DNA from: Lysinibacillus sp. FSL K6-0232
Lineage (GTDB): Bacteria; Bacillota; Bacilli; Bacillales_A; Planococcaceae
Reading direction: 5' to 3'
NCBI RefSeq assembly: GCF_038008325.1
Contig: NZ_JBBOYW010000001.1
Span: 2,284,001-2,348,000, forward strand
Length of the DNA stretch: 64,000 bases
Below the pieces are notes generated by a model. It saw only the letters and a list, made by a program, of their open reading frames with translations, ran no database searches and had not been told where the DNA came from. The translations under genes and the position numbers were made by a program. Below, in pieces: positions 44,620-54,319 of the stretch; positions within the stretch are counted from its first letter, which is position 1; each line of letters opens with the position of its first letter.

Positions 44620-45183
44620 TTACAGCCAAGTTGTTTTTTCTTCAAAGGATGTGCGTTTCTTATCGCCAAGCTCTTGCTCTTCAGGATAGCCGATAAAAAT
44701 TGTTCCGACTACTTTTTGGGTATCGCTTGCACCAATAAATGTATGCATACGGGGATCATGGACAAGTCCAACACCACGTGTACGCCAGACAAAGCCAAGT
44801 CCTAGCTCCTCTGCTGCTAGCCACATGGACATAATCGCACTACAGACAGCAAAAATATTATCCTCTGTTGCATCTGTGTCGCCTTCTACCATATCTGCTG
44901 TTACTACAATAGCAACAGGTGTTGTTTGTACAACCTTTAAAGAACTTTCCACTAAATGAGGCTTTGTTGGGAAACGCTCCTGTAAATAGCTAGTCGCCAT
45001 GTCCTCATAACGCTGCATTGCTTCACCTTGAATGACATAAAAATGCCAAGGCTCTCGCATACGGTCGTTTGGCGCATAGGTTGCGGCTTGTAAAATTTGC
45101 TCGATCTTTTCTTTTTCAACTGGCGCGGCTGTATAGTTACGAATTGCGCGACGCTTTTTTAACGCTTCTATCACAGTTGTCAT
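44620..45183 (-). CDS. nitroreductase-family flavoprotein of the cobalamin operon (possible BluB/CbiY-type role)
   Basis: A 187-residue FMN nitroreductase-fold protein: KKRRAIRNYTAAPVEKEKI (FMN phosphate-binding arginines), AATYAPNDRMREPWHFYVI and LGLGFVWRTRG. In some bacteria a related flavoprotein, BluB, makes the lower ligand dimethylbenzimidazole, and Bacillus megaterium has a gene at this operon position called cbiY. Whether this protein does either is not decidable by eye. ATG 45183 lies after AAGGAGGAAG. It is placed between cobA and cobO. Confidence 0.78.
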   Translation of the reverse strand: MTTVIEALKKRRAIRNYTAAPVEKEKIEQILQAATYAPNDRMREPWHFYVIQGEAMQRYEDMATSYLQERFPTKPHLVESSLKVVQTTPVAIVVTADMVEGDTDATEDNIFAVCSAIMSMWLAAEELGLGFVWRTRGVGLVHDPRMHTFIGASDTQKVVGTIFIGYPEEQELGDKKRTSFEEKTTWL

Positions 45184-45202
45184 TATGCTTCCTCCTTCTG
45201 CT

Positions 45203-45970
45203 TTACGAAAAAGCAAGTCCTTGCTCTTCAAACCATTGTATTTTTTCACGTATATTAACGACATCACCAACAACAATCATGGAAGGATTATGATACCCTT
45301 CACGTTCAATAATGCTGGCAATTTCATCTAATCTCCCTGTAATTGTACGCTGTTGTGCAGTCGTTCCCCACTCAATAACAGCGACAGGTGTTGCTGTATT
45401 ACGTCCATGTTCGATTAATTTTCGAGCGATATAGGCAATATTGCCAACGCTCATATAAAAGGCGACCGTATCAATTCCTGTTGCCAGCGCTGGCCAATTT
45501 AAAAAATCTTGTCCTTTTTCCTCACGACCATGTCCTGTGACAATTGCAAAGCTTGTCGCAAAATCCCGATGTGTCACAGGAATGCCCGCATAAGCTGGCG
45601 CTGCAATACCTGCTGTAATGCCAGGCACGATTTCATAGGCAATGCCATGATTTTTCAGCACCTCTGCTTCCTCGGCACCGCGTCCAAACACAAATGGATC
45701 ACCACCTTTCAGACGTGTTACAACCTTGCCCTGCTGTGCCTTTTCAACAAGCAATGCATGAATTTCCTCTTGGATCAGGTGATGTTTGCCAGGTAATTTA
45801 CCACAATAGACAAGCTCCGCTCCCTTTTTAGCATGTTCGAGCAATGCAGGGTTGACCAGTCGATCATAGGCAATGACATCAGCCTTTTGAATGCATTCTA
45901 GGCCGTATACAGTAATAAGCTTTGGGTCCCCAGGGCCTGCCCCGACGATATATACGATTCCATCCTTCAT
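45203..45970 (-). CDS. cobA: uroporphyrinogen-III C-methyltransferase
   Basis: A 255-residue SUMT: YIVGAGPGDPKLITVYGLE, RLVNPALLEHAKKGAELVYCGK, RLKGGDPFVFGRGAEE and HRDFATSFAIVTGH. It places two methyl groups at C2 and C7 of uroporphyrinogen III to make precorrin-2, the branch point to sirohaem and B12. It overlaps the precorrin-2 dehydrogenase gene by four bases; together they do the work of a fused CysG. Confidence 0.95.
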   Translation of the reverse strand: MKDGIVYIVGAGPGDPKLITVYGLECIQKADVIAYDRLVNPALLEHAKKGAELVYCGKLPGKHHLIQEEIHALLVEKAQQGKVVTRLKGGDPFVFGRGAEEAEVLKNHGIAYEIVPGITAGIAAPAYAGIPVTHRDFATSFAIVTGHGREEKGQDFLNWPALATGIDTVAFYMSVGNIAYIARKLIEHGRNTATPVAVIEWGTTAQQRTITGRLDEIASIIEREGYHNPSMIVVGDVVNIREKIQWFEEQGLAFS

Positions 45971-46605
45971 TGCTGTTCTCCCATCAGTAGTTGTTGTAAA
46001 TAGGCTTCACGCTTTTGCGTTTCCCCATTTCTTGTCCATTCAAGGATGCTTGGCTCTAATAATGCCTTTAATGCGACACGCCTTTGTGAGCCTTTCTCAT
46101 ACTTTGCGGCAATCATTAAGCGTGCCTGCTGTAAAAAGTCCACATAATCATCATATGCTTCGTCAAATTGCTCCTCTAAATCTGCCTTTACTTTGCGCGC
46201 TAATCCTGGGCTTGCGCCTGATGTCGAAACCGTTAGCACAAAAGAGCCACGGCGCACAATAGCAGGTGTAATAAAATCGCTCTCACTCTGTGCATCTGTT
46301 CGATTCACAAGCTGCCAATGCTGGGCTGCCTCCTGTACTGCTTCATTCACAGCCGTCACATTCGTTGCGGCGATAATAAGGATGGCATCGTCCAAATCAC
46401 TTGGTCCAAATTCTTTTTGCTGCCATGTAATTTGCCCTGATGTAACAAGTGGCTGTAAAGAGTCGTTCAACGTTGGACTCACAATCACAATATTTGCCTT
46501 TGTTGGTAATAGGGATGCTACCTTTTGTGTTGCAACGTGACCACCACCAACAATGACAACTGTTTTATAATCAAGATTGATATGAATTGGAAAATAATTA
46601 GTCAT
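45967..46605 (-). CDS. precorrin-2 dehydrogenase (sirohydrochlorin-forming, CysG N-terminal type)
   Basis: A 212-residue bifunctional-type NAD protein: VVIVGGGHVATQKVASLL for nucleotide binding, ATNVTAVNEAV, and VSTSGASPGLARKVKADLEE in the dimerisation region. It oxidises precorrin-2 to sirohydrochlorin, the substrate of CbiX; a chelatase role is also possible in this family. It overlaps cbiA by eight bases and cobA by four. Bacillus homologues are named ylnF or sirC. Confidence 0.9.
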   Translation of the reverse strand: MTNYFPIHINLDYKTVVIVGGGHVATQKVASLLPTKANIVIVSPTLNDSLQPLVTSGQITWQQKEFGPSDLDDAILIIAATNVTAVNEAVQEAAQHWQLVNRTDAQSESDFITPAIVRRGSFVLTVSTSGASPGLARKVKADLEEQFDEAYDDYVDFLQQARLMIAAKYEKGSQRRVALKALLEPSILEWTRNGETQKREAYLQQLLMGEQQ

Positions 46606-47965
46606 GCTTCTTCACCTTCTTACAAGCTGTTAACCAATTGTCAACAAGCTTTGGGTTTGATACAAAATGAAAATGTGTATAGCCTGCCACTAAATTGCCT
46701 ACCTGATAGCCTTCTTGCTTTTTGCCAAAGCGCCCGATTGTTTCATAGGCTGGCGTATTGTGCGTGCCACTATATTGTGAATAGTGGAATTCATGGCCCT
46801 TTGCTTGCTCCGCTGCACCAATTAAAAAATTATCCGCTGTACCGAAAATTTCGCGATAGCCAAGTGCTGCTAGCTTTGTTTGCATCACTACCTCACCAGG
46901 GATTACGCCTACCATGCTATAACGCTCACCTTCACTATTGGTAATCGCCTCTGTTAAATACATAAAGCCACCGCATTCCGCTAATGTTGGCACTCCTTTG
47001 GCAATCGCTTGACGTAGTGAATCTTTTGCCACTGTATTGTTCGCCAATGTTGCGGCAAACTCCTCTGGGAAGCCACCGCCAATATATAAGCCATCTGCCT
47101 CTGCTGGTACAGGTTCATTGGCAAGCGGGGAGAAAAATTGCAATGTTGCACCCTTTGCACGTAATAAAGCCAAATTTTCCTCATAATAAAAATTAAAAGC
47201 AGCATCTCTTGCCACAGCAATCACAATATTTTGAGGCGGCTCTGCTGCAAATAGCTGACCTGATTCTTGTAAAATAGGGGCCTTCGTTAAATCAAGCAAT
47301 TGATCCAAATCAATCATTTCTGCCATTAGCTCACCAAGCTTGTCAAAAAATGAAGCAAGCTCTCCGCGTTCAATCGCTGGCACTAAGCCTAAATGACGAC
47401 TTGGGATATCAATGCCCTCCTCACGCTTTAAATAGCCAATAACAGGAATACCGCATTCTTGCTCAATTGCTGCCTTTGCAATTTCATAATGCCCAACACT
47501 GCCAACCTGGTTGGCAATCACCCCAACGATATTCGGCTTATCAGATAGTAATTGGAAGCCTTTTACAACTGCGGCAACACTGCGTGCCATGCTTGCACAA
47601 TTGACAATTAAAATAACAGGGCTCTCTGTGACAACGCTAATATCTGCAGCAGAGCCAGCATCAGATAACGGACTTTTCCCATCATAAAAGCCCATAACCC
47701 CTTCTATAATGGCTACATCCGCATCCTTGCTTGCGCGTGCTACAATATCGCGTACAGCTTCATGTGAAAACATCCAGCTATCAATATTGCGTGATATCCT
47801 TCCTGTGACAGCCGTATGATAGGTAGGGTCGATATAATCAGGACCACATTTAAAGCCTTGAACAATTTTACCTTTATTTTGTAGCGCCTTCATCAGCCCA
47901 ATTGTAAAGGTTGTTTTCCCTACACCACTGCCTGTACCAGCTAGCACAAAACGATTTGTTTGCAT
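46598..47965 (-). CDS. cbiA: cobyrinate a,c-diamide synthase
   Basis: A 455-residue ATP-dependent glutamine amidotransferase with P-loop GTGSGVGKTTFTIGL, the switch segment GVMGFYDGKSPLSDAGSAAD, and GATase cysteine motif LAECGGFMYLTEA. It amidates carboxyls a and c of cobyrinic acid. ATG 47965 starts the protein 11 bases after cbiG. It is full family length. Confidence 0.95.
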   Translation of the reverse strand: MQTNRFVLAGTGSGVGKTTFTIGLMKALQNKGKIVQGFKCGPDYIDPTYHTAVTGRISRNIDSWMFSHEAVRDIVARASKDADVAIIEGVMGFYDGKSPLSDAGSAADISVVTESPVILIVNCASMARSVAAVVKGFQLLSDKPNIVGVIANQVGSVGHYEIAKAAIEQECGIPVIGYLKREEGIDIPSRHLGLVPAIERGELASFFDKLGELMAEMIDLDQLLDLTKAPILQESGQLFAAEPPQNIVIAVARDAAFNFYYEENLALLRAKGATLQFFSPLANEPVPAEADGLYIGGGFPEEFAATLANNTVAKDSLRQAIAKGVPTLAECGGFMYLTEAITNSEGERYSMVGVIPGEVVMQTKLAALGYREIFGTADNFLIGAAEQAKGHEFHYSQYSGTHNTPAYETIGRFGKKQEGYQVGNLVAGYTHFHFVSNPKLVDNWLTACKKVKKHD

Positions 47966-47976
47966 AGGCGTCCTCC

Positions 47977-49098
47977 TTAAAATTGCAATCTAGCAACAGA
48001 AATCGTAGCATTGCCTGATTTTTTCTTTTCTAATAGCAGTGAATCAACCTTCGCATAGCGCATAGCTGCGGGTTCACTTACACCATAGGCACCTGTATAT
48101 TGAAAGACCGTTTCAGAAGGTGATGGGAAGTCGATTTCATTTAATTCAGCGGGTGTATATGTGATAAATTCCCAATCATATTTCTTCGTAATCTCTAAAA
48201 AGCATTGCTCATCCTTCTTTAGATCAATGGTACATAATGCCTTTACGCTTTTTTTCGAAAGCTTAAGCTCCGCTAATGTTTCATCAATGACTTGTTCAAT
48301 TTCTTCGACAGCTGTTCCACGATTACAGCCCATTCCTAAGACAATTGATTTAGGTCGATAAATTACGCCATTTTCTAATAGCACTTCTTCCGCTGGCTCA
48401 ATAATTCGGTCTGTAATGAGTAACGTGGCATGTGGCTTCGCCTCTATCGCTGCCTGTGTCGATGGATAAATTTTAATTTGCTCAGGCATTGGTGTTTCAC
48501 GCATCCACCAATCACGTTCGCCTGTTTCCTGTACAATGGCTACATGTTCCTCATTTACAACAGATGCACTAACTGGTGTCAATTTATCCGCACTATCCCA
48601 TACCCAGCCAAAGCGGGCTCCAAATAAATCAACTGGAATCGTCTTTTGTACATCAGAAGCCGTTGTAATAATCGGATTTGCACCAAGTGCAGCTGCTACC
48701 TCGTGTGTTAGCTCATTAGCACCACCTAAATGCCCTGATAATACACTAATAACATTTTCGCCACGATCATCAATCACGACAACGCCCGGGTCTGTTTTTT
48801 TATCCTTTAAAATCGGCGCAATCATTCGTACGACTGCCCCTAGTGAAATAATTAAGATCAAGCCTTTATATTGCTGAAAAAGCGTTGGCAATAGCAGACG
48901 CACCGTTCCTGTAAATAGTTGAATATGCTTTTCTGCTTCATCGCCTTGCTCAAATTTGCTCATATAATATAAATCACTTGCTGCGAAGGTCTGCTGCAGA
49001 CGACGTCCAATTTGCACACCATGCTTTGTAATAGCAACAACCGCATAAGGGTTACGCTGCTCAACCTCTGGGTAAACACCCTCTTGTAACTCAATCAC
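47977..49098 (-). CDS. cbiG: cobalt-precorrin 5A hydrolase
   Basis: A 373-residue CbiG with the N-terminal domain (SLGAVVRMIAPILKDKKTDPGVV in pieces), SGHLGGANELT, and the C-terminal core GMGCNRGTAVEEIEQVI. It opens the lactone and releases the C20 fragment as acetaldehyde in the anaerobic corrin path. It overlaps cbiF by eight bases (49091-49098). Confidence 0.92.
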   Translation of the reverse strand: MIELQEGVYPEVEQRNPYAVVAITKHGVQIGRRLQQTFAASDLYYMSKFEQGDEAEKHIQLFTGTVRLLLPTLFQQYKGLILIISLGAVVRMIAPILKDKKTDPGVVVIDDRGENVISVLSGHLGGANELTHEVAAALGANPIITTASDVQKTIPVDLFGARFGWVWDSADKLTPVSASVVNEEHVAIVQETGERDWWMRETPMPEQIKIYPSTQAAIEAKPHATLLITDRIIEPAEEVLLENGVIYRPKSIVLGMGCNRGTAVEEIEQVIDETLAELKLSKKSVKALCTIDLKKDEQCFLEITKKYDWEFITYTPAELNEIDFPSPSETVFQYTGAYGVSEPAAMRYAKVDSLLLEKKKSGNATISVARLQF

Positions 49099-49876
49099 TT
49101 GTCTTCACACCTTTTCTAAAGCCGTGTGTAAAGCTTGCATCATATAACTTCGAACGATATTGATCTTTATCATGAATGTTCGGGTCTAATGCCCAGCCTG
49201 CTAAAATCATCGCATGCTTACGAATACCGTTAACACGCATTGCCTCATCTAACTCGATTAATGTGGTACGAACGATTTTTTGATCTGGCCATGAAGCACG
49301 CTGAATAACTGCTACAGGCGTGTCATCTACCCAGCCAGCACTCTGTAGCTCCTTGACAATTTTCTTCGTCAGCGTTGCACTAAGGAATAAGGCAATTGTA
49401 CAATGATGGCTCGCTAAATCACGCAGCTTTTCAAATTCTGGCACAGGTGTACGCCCTTCGGCACGTGTTAAAATAAGGGTTTGCGTTAAATCTGGAATTG
49501 TTAGCTCCGCGCCAATAGCCGCTGCGGATGCAAAGACAGAGCTTACCCCTGGAATAACCTCATAGCCAATGCCTTCCTTTTTTAATAGTGCAACCTGCTC
49601 CATAATTGCCCCGTACATAGCAGGGTCACCGGTATGCATACGTGCGACTGTTTTTCCTGCATTCACACGGTCTACCATTACCGCAACCATTTCCTCTAAA
49701 TGCATACCAGCCGTACGAATTACTTCTGCATCTGGTCTTGCTTTGGCAATTAGCTCTTCACTCACTAATGAATCTGTATACATGACAACGTCTGCTGTTT
49801 GTAGCATATGTAAGCCTTTGACTGTAATTAAATCGGGATCACCAGGACCAGCACCGACAATATAGATTTTCTTCAT
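49091..49876 (-). CDS. cbiF: cobalt-precorrin-4 C11-methyltransferase
   Basis: A 261-residue SAM corrin methyltransferase: IVGAGPGDPDLITVKGLHML, YTDSLVSEELIAKARPDAEV and MHTGDPAMYGAIMEQ. It methylates C11. The start abuts the cbiL stop by one base (49876). Homologues are also called cobM in the aerobic path. Confidence 0.95.
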   Translation of the reverse strand: MKKIYIVGAGPGDPDLITVKGLHMLQTADVVMYTDSLVSEELIAKARPDAEVIRTAGMHLEEMVAVMVDRVNAGKTVARMHTGDPAMYGAIMEQVALLKKEGIGYEVIPGVSSVFASAAAIGAELTIPDLTQTLILTRAEGRTPVPEFEKLRDLASHHCTIALFLSATLTKKIVKELQSAGWVDDTPVAVIQRASWPDQKIVRTTLIELDEAMRVNGIRKHAMILAGWALDPNIHDKDQYRSKLYDASFTHGFRKGVKTSD

Positions 49877-50583
49877 TATTTACGCACCACCATTAATGTT
49901 AAATATTCTAAATCGACACCATCTAGCTCACGTACATCCCAAATGACTTCCTCATCAGATGTTACCTTTGTCACCACGGATGCTTTATCCAATAAATCTA
50001 AATCACGTAGCACCTCAAGCATTAAGTCAATCACTTTTGCTACTTTAATAAAAACCACTGCATCATGGCTTTCAATCGCTTCACGCATTGCCTCGTAATC
50101 GTCATAGGCAGGGATAATCGCTACACGATCATCGCCATCTGCCAATGCAATGCCTAAGCGTGAGGCGGAGCCATTGAATGAAGAAATTCCTGGCACCGTA
50201 CGAATTTCTACCTCTGGATACTTGTCCTGCATCAGTTTCATCATATGGATAAACGTACTATATAATAGTGGATCGCCCTCTGTTACAAAGGCAACATCCT
50301 TGCCCTGTTGTAATTTTTCATAAACAAGCTCCACCGATTTTGTCCATTCACGCTCAAGGATAGCCTCATCCTTTGTCATAGGAAAGACAAGCCCAAGCAT
50401 ATCTTTTTCCTCTGGATTAATATAAACATCGACAATACGATGGGCATAGCTTTTACTACCTCTTAGCTTTTTTGGATAGGCAATAACAGGCGATTCTTGA
50501 ATCACGCGAAATGCCTTTACTGTAATTAATTCTGGATCGCCGGGACCAACGCCCAAGCCATATAAAACACCTAGATTAGTCAT
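49876..50583 (-). CDS. cbiL: cobalt-precorrin-2 C20-methyltransferase
   Basis: A 235-residue corrin methyltransferase with [38 protein letters not shown] and [16 protein letters not shown]. It methylates C20 of cobalt-factor II. It overlaps cbiET by eight bases. The [10 protein letters not shown] stretch is typical of the C20 enzyme. Confidence 0.93.
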   Translation of the reverse strand: MTNLGVLYGLGVGPGDPELITVKAFRVIQESPVIAYPKKLRGSKSYAHRIVDVYINPEEKDMLGLVFPMTKDEAILEREWTKSVELVYEKLQQGKDVAFVTEGDPLLYSTFIHMMKLMQDKYPEVEIRTVPGISSFNGSASRLGIALADGDDRVAIIPAYDDYEAMREAIESHDAVVFIKVAKVIDLMLEVLRDLDLLDKASVVTKVTSDEEVIWDVRELDGVDLEYLTLMVVRK

Positions 50584-51778
50584 GATTTTCTTCCTTTCGA
50601 TAAGCGGAAATAATGTATATTGGATTTAATGGAACAAAGCGTGTCATATTTAAAATCGGTTTACTACGTGCAAGCTGTGCCTGTAAAATTTCGACGGCAA
50701 AGCCACAAGCCTTAAACGCCTCCACAGCCTTATATAAATTTTCAATGGTCGCTGCATTTAATACAATGCGCCCATTTTGCTTTAAACGCTGACAGCATAA
50801 TTGCAATAACTCAACCATTTCACCACCAGTGCCACCGATAAAAATAGCATCAGGGTCTGGAAAGTTGTCTAAACCCTCTGGTGCTTTGCTATGAATAGCC
50901 GTTATATCGACTCGAAACTTTTGTTGATTTTGGAGACAGTTTTCTAAATCGGGTGCGTTTTTTTCTACTGCAAATACTTGTCCTTCAGGTGCAAGCTTAC
51001 CTGCCTCAATCGCCATAGAACCCGTACATGTGCCAATATCCCAAATAATGCTATTCTGTTGAAGCTGCATGGCTTGCAAACTTAAAACTCGAATTTCTTT
51101 CTTCGTAATAAGTCCTTTATCTGGCTTACGTTGTGAAAACTCTTCATCATCAATCCCAAGTGTGTAGCGTTTCGGTGCTATTGTTTGTTTTAAAATCACG
51201 ACATTTAAAGGCGAAAAATGAGTAACTTCCATTTCGTCGAGCGAGTACCAGCCACTTTTTTCGTTTTCACCCTGTAAATTTTCCGCCACAAACGCGCGGT
51301 ATTCCAACATACCAAAATGCTTTAAATAGCGAGCAAGGGCATTTGGGCTATTATCGGCATCTGTTAACAGTGCAACTTTCTTTTTGCCATCGATGCGCTG
51401 TGCCAAGCCCTTCATAGAGCGTCCATGAATGCTTGCTACATAAGCATCCTGCCAGCTTTCACCCATCTTTGCAAAGGCAAGCTGGACAGAGCTTATATAC
51501 GGATACACCTCTATCTCAAGCTTTTTCGCTAAATAGCCACCAAGCCCATAAAATAACGGATCTCCTGATGCTAAAATAACTGTTTTTTTTGTTTCATTTG
51601 CTAAGCGTTCAACAAGTGTTGAAAGACCGCCTTTAATAACAATCTTTTCACCTGTATAAGCTGGGAAAAAATCGAGAACACGTTCACCACCAACAAGCAC
51701 CTCGCTATCCTCAATCCATTGAAGATATTGTGGTAGTAAGCTTGCTAATCCGTTATCCCCGATCCCAATTAACTTCAT
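50576..51778 (-). CDS. cbiET: bifunctional cobalt-precorrin-7 C5-methyltransferase / C15-methyltransferase (decarboxylating)
   Basis: A fusion of about 400 residues. The CbiE corrin methyltransferase (about 1-190) has [19 protein letters not shown] and [18 protein letters not shown]. The CbiT Rossmann methyltransferase (about 210-395) has [20 protein letters not shown] and FIGGTGGEM. It methylates C5 and C15 and removes the C12 acetate carboxyl. ATG 51778 is preferred; TTG 51790 upstream has AAGGG at better spacing, so the start is uncertain by four codons. Confidence 0.93.
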   Translation of the reverse strand: MKLIGIGDNGLASLLPQYLQWIEDSEVLVGGERVLDFFPAYTGEKIVIKGGLSTLVERLANETKKTVILASGDPLFYGLGGYLAKKLEIEVYPYISSVQLAFAKMGESWQDAYVASIHGRSMKGLAQRIDGKKKVALLTDADNSPNALARYLKHFGMLEYRAFVAENLQGENEKSGWYSLDEMEVTHFSPLNVVILKQTIAPKRYTLGIDDEEFSQRKPDKGLITKKEIRVLSLQAMQLQQNSIIWDIGTCTGSMAIEAGKLAPEGQVFAVEKNAPDLENCLQNQQKFRVDITAIHSKAPEGLDNFPDPDAIFIGGTGGEMVELLQLCCQRLKQNGRIVLNAATIENLYKAVEAFKACGFAVEILQAQLARSKPILNMTRFVPLNPIYIISAYRKEENHD

Positions 51779-52886
51779 CGATCGATGCAATATTATCAGC
51801 CCTTCCTAGTAATTGTCCCTGCATCGAATAGATCGATGTGGAAAGCGTTAGACCGCCCTTTATATGATGGAGTGAGGAGTAGCAGCAAGCCTCACATAAA
51901 TGATGAAAGAATGCATTATAGCCCTTTGCCATCATAATTTCTCCGACTTGTGACGCTGTGTTGGCATCTCGTACTTCGGCAATCGTTGCTTCATCTGCCC
52001 CACTATCTGCTGCTAGCTGTGCTAAAAAAGAAAAATCAATCGGTGCACTTTTGGAATGCACCATCATTACCCCTTGCGCAACCTTCGAAAACTTGCCCAT
52101 CATGCCAACAAGTGATACTTGTTTCATGCCAAGGCGTTTACAATGCTTTAAGGTAAAGCCAACAAAATCGCCCATTTCAATAAAGGCTTCCTCTGGTAAG
52201 TGTGGATATTGCTGCATCGCAAATTTTTCACTACGGCCACCAGTGGTAACAACTAAATGGTCACAGCCAGCCTCTTTTGCCACACTAATTGCCTGCACAA
52301 TACTTGCCATATAGGCAGAACTTGAAAAAGGCACAACAGTTCCCCTAGTGCCTAAAATCGAGATGCCTCCAAGTATACCAAGCCGTCCATTTAATGTTTT
52401 TTTCGCAATTTCCTCACCCTTTGGTACAGAAATTACCACATTCACGCCTCTTGTAATGTGAAATTCATCCAACACACCTTGTACAGTGCTAAAAATCATT
52501 TTACGTGGTACAGGATTAATAGCAGCCTGTCCAACAGGCACTGGCAAGCCGGGCTTTGTCACTCGCCCGACACCAATCCCCCCGTCTAAATGAATGCCTG
52601 GTGTATCTGCCCAGCTCACTGTACTTACAATGAGTGCCTGATGTGTGGCATCAGGATCATCACCTGCATCTTTAATCGTTTCACAGCTAACTCCATGTTG
52701 CTCAAATATACATTTTTCAATGGTAAAGGTTGCATCTCGCCCAATTGGTAAATGAATGGTGCTTGTTTCCTGCTCTTCATTGGTAATTAAAGCGAGCAAT
52801 GCGGCCTTTGTTACCGCAGTTGCACAGGCTCCCGTTGTGTAACCGTGACGCATGTCCTTGGGGTCCTTTTTTGGCTTGCGCTCCAT
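51753..52886 (-). CDS. cbiD: cobalt-precorrin-5B C1-methyltransferase
   Basis: A 377-residue Cbi[51 protein letters not shown] read as its core, and [15 protein letters not shown]. It methylates C1 in the anaerobic path, which marks the whole operon as early-cobalt-insertion type. It abuts cbiC exactly at 52886 and overlaps the start of cbiET by 26 bases. Confidence 0.94.
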   Translation of the reverse strand: MERKPKKDPKDMRHGYTTGACATAVTKAALLALITNEEQETSTIHLPIGRDATFTIEKCIFEQHGVSCETIKDAGDDPDATHQALIVSTVSWADTPGIHLDGGIGVGRVTKPGLPVPVGQAAINPVPRKMIFSTVQGVLDEFHITRGVNVVISVPKGEEIAKKTLNGRLGILGGISILGTRGTVVPFSSSAYMASIVQAISVAKEAGCDHLVVTTGGRSEKFAMQQYPHLPEEAFIEMGDFVGFTLKHCKRLGMKQVSLVGMMGKFSKVAQGVMMVHSKSAPIDFSFLAQLAADSGADEATIAEVRDANTASQVGEIMMAKGYNAFFHHLCEACCYSSLHHIKGGLTLSTSIYSMQGQLLGRADNIASIDEVNWDRG

Positions 52887-53545
52887 TATTTTTTCGCCTG
52901 TTCGTCCGCTAAAAGTGAGATGGCATTTAATGCGGCTACCGTCACTGTACTGCCGCCTTTACGGCCAACATTCGTAATATATGGAATGCCTTCAAGTTTC
53001 AGCAGCTCTTCCTTTGATTCAGCCGCTGATACAAAGCCAACAGGCATACCAATAATTAAATCAGGCTTTGCTAGACCCTCTTTTACTAAACGAATCAATT
53101 CCAGCAATGCTGTTGGGGCATTACCAATTGCATAAATACCGCCTTCATGGAGCTTTGCTGCCTTTTGCATCGAAATAATGGCACGCGTTGTATTTTGTTT
53201 TTTTGCTTCAATCGCAACATCCTCATCTGCAATATAGCAATGTAAATCTCCGCCATGCTTTTGGAAGCGCTTCTTACCAGAGCCACTTTCAATCATTTGC
53301 ACATCTGCAATCACATGACGTCCCGCAAGAATAGACTTGATGCCTGCTTCAATAGCGCCCGGTGTAATAATAACACTACGACCTAGCTCAAAATCTGCTG
53401 ATGCATGGATAATACGTCGCACAACCTTCCATTCATCCTCTGAAAAATCATGCTCACCCATTTCCTCCGCAATAATAGAAAAGCTATAATCGTAAATTTT
53501 ATCTGGGTCTACTGTTAATGGTTTGAAATCTGTTTTAAAATCCAT
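52886..53545 (-). CDS. cbiC: cobalt-precorrin-8 methylmutase
   Basis: A 219-residue CbiC/CobH with SFSIIAEEMGEHDFSEDEW, VRRIIHASADFELGRSVII (catalytic histidine), GRHVIADVQMI and IGNAPTALLELIRLVKEG. It moves the C11 methyl group to C12 to make cobyrinic acid. GGAGGCA lies before ATG 53545. It lies 12 bases after cbiJ. Confidence 0.95.
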   Translation of the reverse strand: MDFKTDFKPLTVDPDKIYDYSFSIIAEEMGEHDFSEDEWKVVRRIIHASADFELGRSVIITPGAIEAGIKSILAGRHVIADVQMIESGSGKKRFQKHGGDLHCYIADEDVAIEAKKQNTTRAIISMQKAAKLHEGGIYAIGNAPTALLELIRLVKEGLAKPDLIIGMPVGFVSAAESKEELLKLEGIPYITNVGRKGGSTVTVAALNAISLLADEQAKK

Positions 53546-53557
53546 GAAAAATGCCTC

Positions 53558-54319
53558 CTAAAGTGTTTGTTGTACAGCCTGTAAAACATCTTCAAATGTT
53601 GAATATTGCTGGCCGTATTGAATATTTGGTCTGGCAATTAAAATCGTTTCAATATTACAAGCAAGCGCCGCCTCTAGCTTCTCATCCACTGAGCCAACCT
53701 TGCCGCTTTCCTTCGTAATCATTAATGTTACGCCATATTGACGAAATAGCGCTTCATTTAACTCCTTTGAAAATGGACCTTGAATGGCCACAATATCTCG
53801 CTGTGCCACGCCGAGCGCCTCACATTTTTCCATATTGTCCAGTCGTGGCAGCATACGCGCAATCACTCTTGTATTGTCTAAGCCGTGAAGCACCTTTGTA
53901 AAGGTTGCGAGTGTCTTACTTCCTGTTGTTAGCATAATGACACCGCGTTTTTCTGCAGCTAGCTGAGCTGCCTCCTCATAATCCTTTACAACAGTAATTA
54001 AAGGATGGGCATAATGTTCATGAGCTCGCTCATAGCGAATATATGGAATCTGTGCCTGCTCTGCCGCTGCCATCGCATTTTTAGATGCCTCCTCCGCAAA
54101 GGGATGTGAGGCATCTACTACTAATTGATAGTTCTGCTCTGTAATAATCGCTGCCATTTCGTCAGCCGTGAGCCGACCGATTAAATGCGGCAAGCCAGCA
54201 TCAGCAAGGCTAGTGGCTGCTGATTCGGTAACGACCGTAGCTGTGACAGGATACCCTGCCTGCTGCAATTCAAGGGCTAGGTTTCTTGCATCACTCGTCC
54301 CTGCTAACATGAAAATCAT
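53558..54319 (-). CDS. cbiJ: cobalt-precorrin-6A reductase
   Basis: A 253-residue CbiJ/CobK with MLAGTSDARNLALELQQAGY, DASHPFAEEASKNAM, VIMLTTGSKTLATF and MITKESGKVGSVDEKLEAA. It reduces the macrocycle with NAD(P)H at C18-C19. It overlaps cbiX by four bases, indicating coupled translation with the chelatase gene. Confidence 0.93.
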   Translation of the reverse strand: MIFMLAGTSDARNLALELQQAGYPVTATVVTESAATSLADAGLPHLIGRLTADEMAAIITEQNYQLVVDASHPFAEEASKNAMAAAEQAQIPYIRYERAHEHYAHPLITVVKDYEEAAQLAAEKRGVIMLTTGSKTLATFTKVLHGLDNTRVIARMLPRLDNMEKCEALGVAQRDIVAIQGPFSKELNEALFRQYGVTLMITKESGKVGSVDEKLEAALACNIETILIARPNIQYGQQYSTFEDVLQAVQQTL

